DNA of 64,000 nt from UBA7803 sp040219135 (GTDB taxonomy: Bacteria; Pseudomonadota; Gammaproteobacteria; Pseudomonadales; Azotimanducaceae). The translations under genes were made by a program, and so were the position numbers. Location: NCBI GenBank assembly GCA_040219135.1, contig JAVJTA010000007.1, positions 1 to 64,000 on the forward strand. Direction: 5' to 3'. Within the stretch, counting starts at the first letter, position 1, and each line of letters begins with the position of its first letter. This document shows positions 61,948 to 64,000 of the stretch, piece after piece. A model generated the notes under the pieces. The model ran no database searches and had not been told where the DNA came from. It worked only from the letters and a program-made list of their open reading frames with translations.

Positions 61948-61962
61948 TGGCGCGTTCCATGC
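61948..61962 (+). promoter_or_regulatory. Sigma-54-like promoter of the Act2 activator gene
   Basis: TGGCGCGTTCCATGC followed by A. GG and GC are correctly spaced; two other consensus bases differ, so it is weaker than the other three. Transcription near 61974, 29 bases before the ATG at 62003. Confidence 0.55.
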
Positions 61963-62002
61963 ACTGAAGGCTGCCAGCGACCACCAACAGCCGGGGATCG
62001 AT

Positions 62003-63043
62003 ATGCTTGCCTTCGATGATACGGACCAACTTCAGGACGCCGACCAGGACATCGCCATCCAGTGTCAGGCTTCGGGCTGCGATCCCAATCCCCTCGACAG
62101 AATCATCGGCAACAGCCCGCAGCTTGCCGACGCATTGCGCCAGGCAGGCACGGTAGCCGCCACCGAGGCCACGGTGCTGGTCCTCGGCGAGACCGGTACC
62201 GGTAAGGAACTGGTTGCCCAGGCGATCCACGACATGAGTCCGCGCCGCAACGCTCCGCTGATCAAGGTCAACTGCGCCGCGATCTCGGCAGGGTTGGTCG
62301 AGAGCGAGTTGTTCGGGCACGAAAAGGGCTCGTTCACCGGCGCGGTGACCCGGCGAACCGGGCGATTCGAAGCAGCCAACGGTGGCACCCTGTTCCTCGA
62401 CGAGGTCGGCGAATTGCCACTCGACACCCAGGTCAAGCTACTGCGAGTACTGCAGGAAGGAGAGTTCGAACGCGTGGGAAGCAATCAGCCGATCAAGGTG
62501 GACGTTCGCATCATTGCCGCCACCAATCGGGATCTCGACGATCGGGTCCGGGCCGGCGAGTTCCGCGCGGACCTGCTGTACCGGCTGAACGTGTTTCCGC
62601 TGCAGATTCCACCGCTCAGGGCCCGGGTCAACGACATCCCAGCCCTGGTGGAGCACTTTCTCGCAAGGCTATCGCCAACGCTGGGCAAACGCCTGGACGG
62701 CGTCTCCAAACGATCCATGGCGCAGCTGAAGCGCTATCCATGGCCCGGAAACATCCGCGAGCTGCAGAACGCGATCGAGCGCGCCGCCATTCTCGCAACG
62801 ACGCCCATCGTCGAGATCGATGATGCCAATCTCGACTGGGCGTCATCAGCCCCGGTTCTCGACGACGAGCAGCTGCCGACGCTGGAAGCTGCGTCCCGGC
62901 GACACATCATCACGGCCCTCGAGCGAACCAACTGGATGATCTCGGGCAAGGGCGGTGCCGCCGAAGTGCTGGACATCAATCCGAACACGCTGCGCTCGCG
63001 CATGAAAAAGCTGGGAATCAGACGGGCTGCCTGCACGGCCTGA
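62003..63043 (+). CDS. Sensorless sigma-54-dependent activator (Act2)
   Basis: 346 residues from ATG 62003; the frame is open to 61925 but that part contains the promoter. Only about 35 residues precede the AAA+ domain, so there is no sensor domain (as in PspF). Walker A GETGTGKEL, the sigma-54 contact loop GSFTGA (serine instead of the usual alanine), Walker B GGTLFLDEVGE and the sensor arginines are present. The Fis-type HTH is GGAAEVLDINPNTLRSRMKKLGI. Its activity must be set by expression level or a partner protein. It may drive the class B sites. Confidence 0.88.
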   Translation: MLAFDDTDQLQDADQDIAIQCQASGCDPNPLDRIIGNSPQLADALRQAGTVAATEATVLVLGETGTGKELVAQAIHDMSPRRNAPLIKVNCAAISAGLVESELFGHEKGSFTGAVTRRTGRFEAANGGTLFLDEVGELPLDTQVKLLRVLQEGEFERVGSNQPIKVDVRIIAATNRDLDDRVRAGEFRADLLYRLNVFPLQIPPLRARVNDIPALVEHFLARLSPTLGKRLDGVSKRSMAQLKRYPWPGNIRELQNAIERAAILATTPIVEIDDANLDWASSAPVLDDEQLPTLEAASRRHIITALERTNWMISGKGGAAEVLDINPNTLRSRMKKLGIRRAACTA

Positions 63044-63059
63044 CGCCATCCGTCATATG

Positions 63060-63075
63060 TCGTCGCGACATTTCC
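63060..63075. promoter_or_regulatory. Upstream activator site, class B, copy 2
   Basis: TCGTCGCGACATTTCC, inside the palindrome ATGTCG-TCG-CGACAT (63057-63071), 71 bp before the promoter at 63131. It is the counterpart of 58883-58898. Confidence 0.55.
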
Positions 63076-63130
63076 CGGCACTAGCCGCTTCCCTGCCGCT
63101 ACGTCGTTAACAACTGCGTCCACACCTGAC

Positions 63131-63145
63131 TGGCACGCATTCTGC
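63131..63145 (+). promoter_or_regulatory. Sigma-54 promoter of the thiolase gene
   Basis: TGGCACGCATTCTGC followed by T; 13 of 15 bases are the same as in the promoter at 58953. Transcription near 63157, 74 bases before the thiolase ATG. Confidence 0.8.
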
Positions 63146-63230
63146 TCCCCTCCAGGACCGCGGCACAACATGCCGGTGACGAACCGCCAGCACCCGCCGC
63201 GGCTCCACACCAAATATTCGGAGAAACGCA

Positions 63231-64000
63231 ATGAGCACTCGAGTAGCGATCGTCGGCGGTGCGCGGACACCGTTCGCCAAGGCAGGAACCCTCCTCAAGG
63301 AATACACATCACTGGATCTGGCGACCCACTCCGTGAACGGCGTGGTGCAGAAGCTGGACGTCGATCCCCACGTGGTGGACCGTCTGGTCTATGGGACGGT
63401 CATCGTGCATCCCGCCGTTCCGCACCTTGCCAGGGAAGTGAACTTCAAGAGCGTACTGCCGGCCTCGGTGGAGAGCCTGACGGTTACCGACAACTGCATT
63501 ACCGGCACGTCGGCGATCGCCTCGGTCTACGATTCCATCATGCTCGGCCGTGCCGAGATCGGGATCGCCGGCGGCGTGGAGTCCATGTCCAACCCGCCGG
63601 TCCTGTTCCGCAGAACCGCCGGGCGACTGCTGCTGGAAGCAGGCGCGGCAAGGTCCCTGACCGAGCGGCTCCGCCGCTCCGCAAAGCTGCGGCCCTCCCA
63701 CTTCCGACCGTGGTCGTATGGCATTGCCGAGCCGTCCACAGGTCTCACCATGGGCGAGCACACGGAAATTACCGTCAAGGAGTGGAAGATCGGCCGCCAG
63801 GAGCAGGACGACATTGCGCTGCGAAGTCATCACAACGCTCACGCGGCCACCGCCGACGGCCGGCTGCTCCGGGAGATTCAGCCCATCGGCAACGTCGAAA
63901 GCGACACGATGATCCGCCCTGACACCTCCCTCGAAGCACTTGCCAGGTTAGCGCCGGTGTTCGATCGCAGCGCCGCGGGAACGATCACCGCGGGAAACTC
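63231..64000 (+). CDS. Thiolase family protein (partial, runs off the window)
   Basis: 256 codons are visible from ATG 63231 (CGGAGAAACGC ahead). The product begins MSTRVAIVGGARTPFAKAGTLL; the acyl-accepting cysteine lies in VTDNCITGTSAIASVYDSI, followed by GIAGGVESMSNPPVLFR and MGEHTEITVKEWKIGRQEQD, all standard for thiolases of the FadA/FadI/acetyl-CoA acetyltransferase group. The end and the C-terminal catalytic residues are outside. Beta-oxidation or aromatic ring-cleavage product breakdown are both possible; the sigma-54 promoter links it to the island. Confidence 0.9.
   Translation, partial: MSTRVAIVGGARTPFAKAGTLLKEYTSLDLATHSVNGVVQKLDVDPHVVDRLVYGTVIVHPAVPHLAREVNFKSVLPASVESLTVTDNCITGTSAIASVYDSIMLGRAEIGIAGGVESMSNPPVLFRRTAGRLLLEAGAARSLTERLRRSAKLRPSHFRPWSYGIAEPSTGLTMGEHTEITVKEWKIGRQEQDDIALRSHHNAHAATADGRLLREIQPIGNVESDTMIRPDTSLEALARLAPVFDRSAAGTITAGN

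Noticed and set aside
61925..62002. 26-residue N-terminal extension of the sensorless activator
   Set aside because: The TTG start lies upstream of the sigma-54-like promoter, so that part would not be transcribed from it; ATG 62003 has GGGG ahead.

Overview
The window is a GC-rich chromosomal segment from a gammaproteobacterium. The evidence is the E. coli/Pseudomonas-type order of the tuf-S10-spc-alpha ribosomal operons, the Pseudomonas-like order proA-nadD-rsfS-rlmH-mrdA-rodA-mltB-rlpA-dacA-ybeD-lipB, and the order hemA/lolB-tRNA(Gln)-prs-rplY-pth-ychF. The proteins resemble those of free-living, aerobic environmental gammaproteobacteria; no closer assignment is possible by eye.

Layout. 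1-14312: end of tuf, then a complete ribosomal protein supercluster (rpsJ to rplQ, with secY and rpoA), all on the plus strand. Its few wide gaps carry short tandem duplications and REP-like hairpins. 14422-18566: fatty acid desaturase, a class II-like cytochrome c, an AIM24-family protein and a SulP anion transporter. 18584-22114: uvrA convergent with sulP and divergent from ssb. 22196-33614: uppP, a Lon-N protein, proA and the cell-wall elongation cluster ending in dacA-ybeD-lipB (no lipA). 33577-37532 (minus): moeB-like, prmC, prfA, hemA. 37582-41838: lolB, tRNA-Gln(UUG), prs, rplY, pth, ychF (no ispE). 41841-49600: a membrane protein, tRNA-Met, a Ca/Na antiporter, a lipoprotein, a thioesterase with an acetyltransferase, three unrecognised secreted or membrane proteins, an aldo/keto reductase and an exported peroxiredoxin.

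49696-64000 is the accessory part. It starts with a DUF533-like fragment, then a LysR-controlled VOC protein with a flavin oxidase/reductase fusion, and an AraC regulator divergent from thioredoxin, DUF2059 and AhpD-like genes. The most interesting block is 55872-64000. Two sigma-54 activators (one with two near-identical PAS domains, one with no sensor domain) sit among four candidate -24/-12 promoters. Each promoter has a candidate upstream activator site centred about 88-90 bp before the predicted start, and the sites fall into two pairs. One pair (AATTCCTGyGAkTCACA) precedes the first DUF1348 gene and the sensorless activator. The other pair (TCGTCGCGrmATTTC) precedes an exported isochorismatase-fold hydrolase operon (hydrolase, YHS protein, second DUF1348 protein, EamA transporter) and a thiolase that runs off the window. 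I read this as a possible two-tier sigma-54 cascade controlling an undescribed pathway; that is inference from motifs and layout.

No CRISPR array, prophage, intact insertion sequence or rRNA gene was seen.
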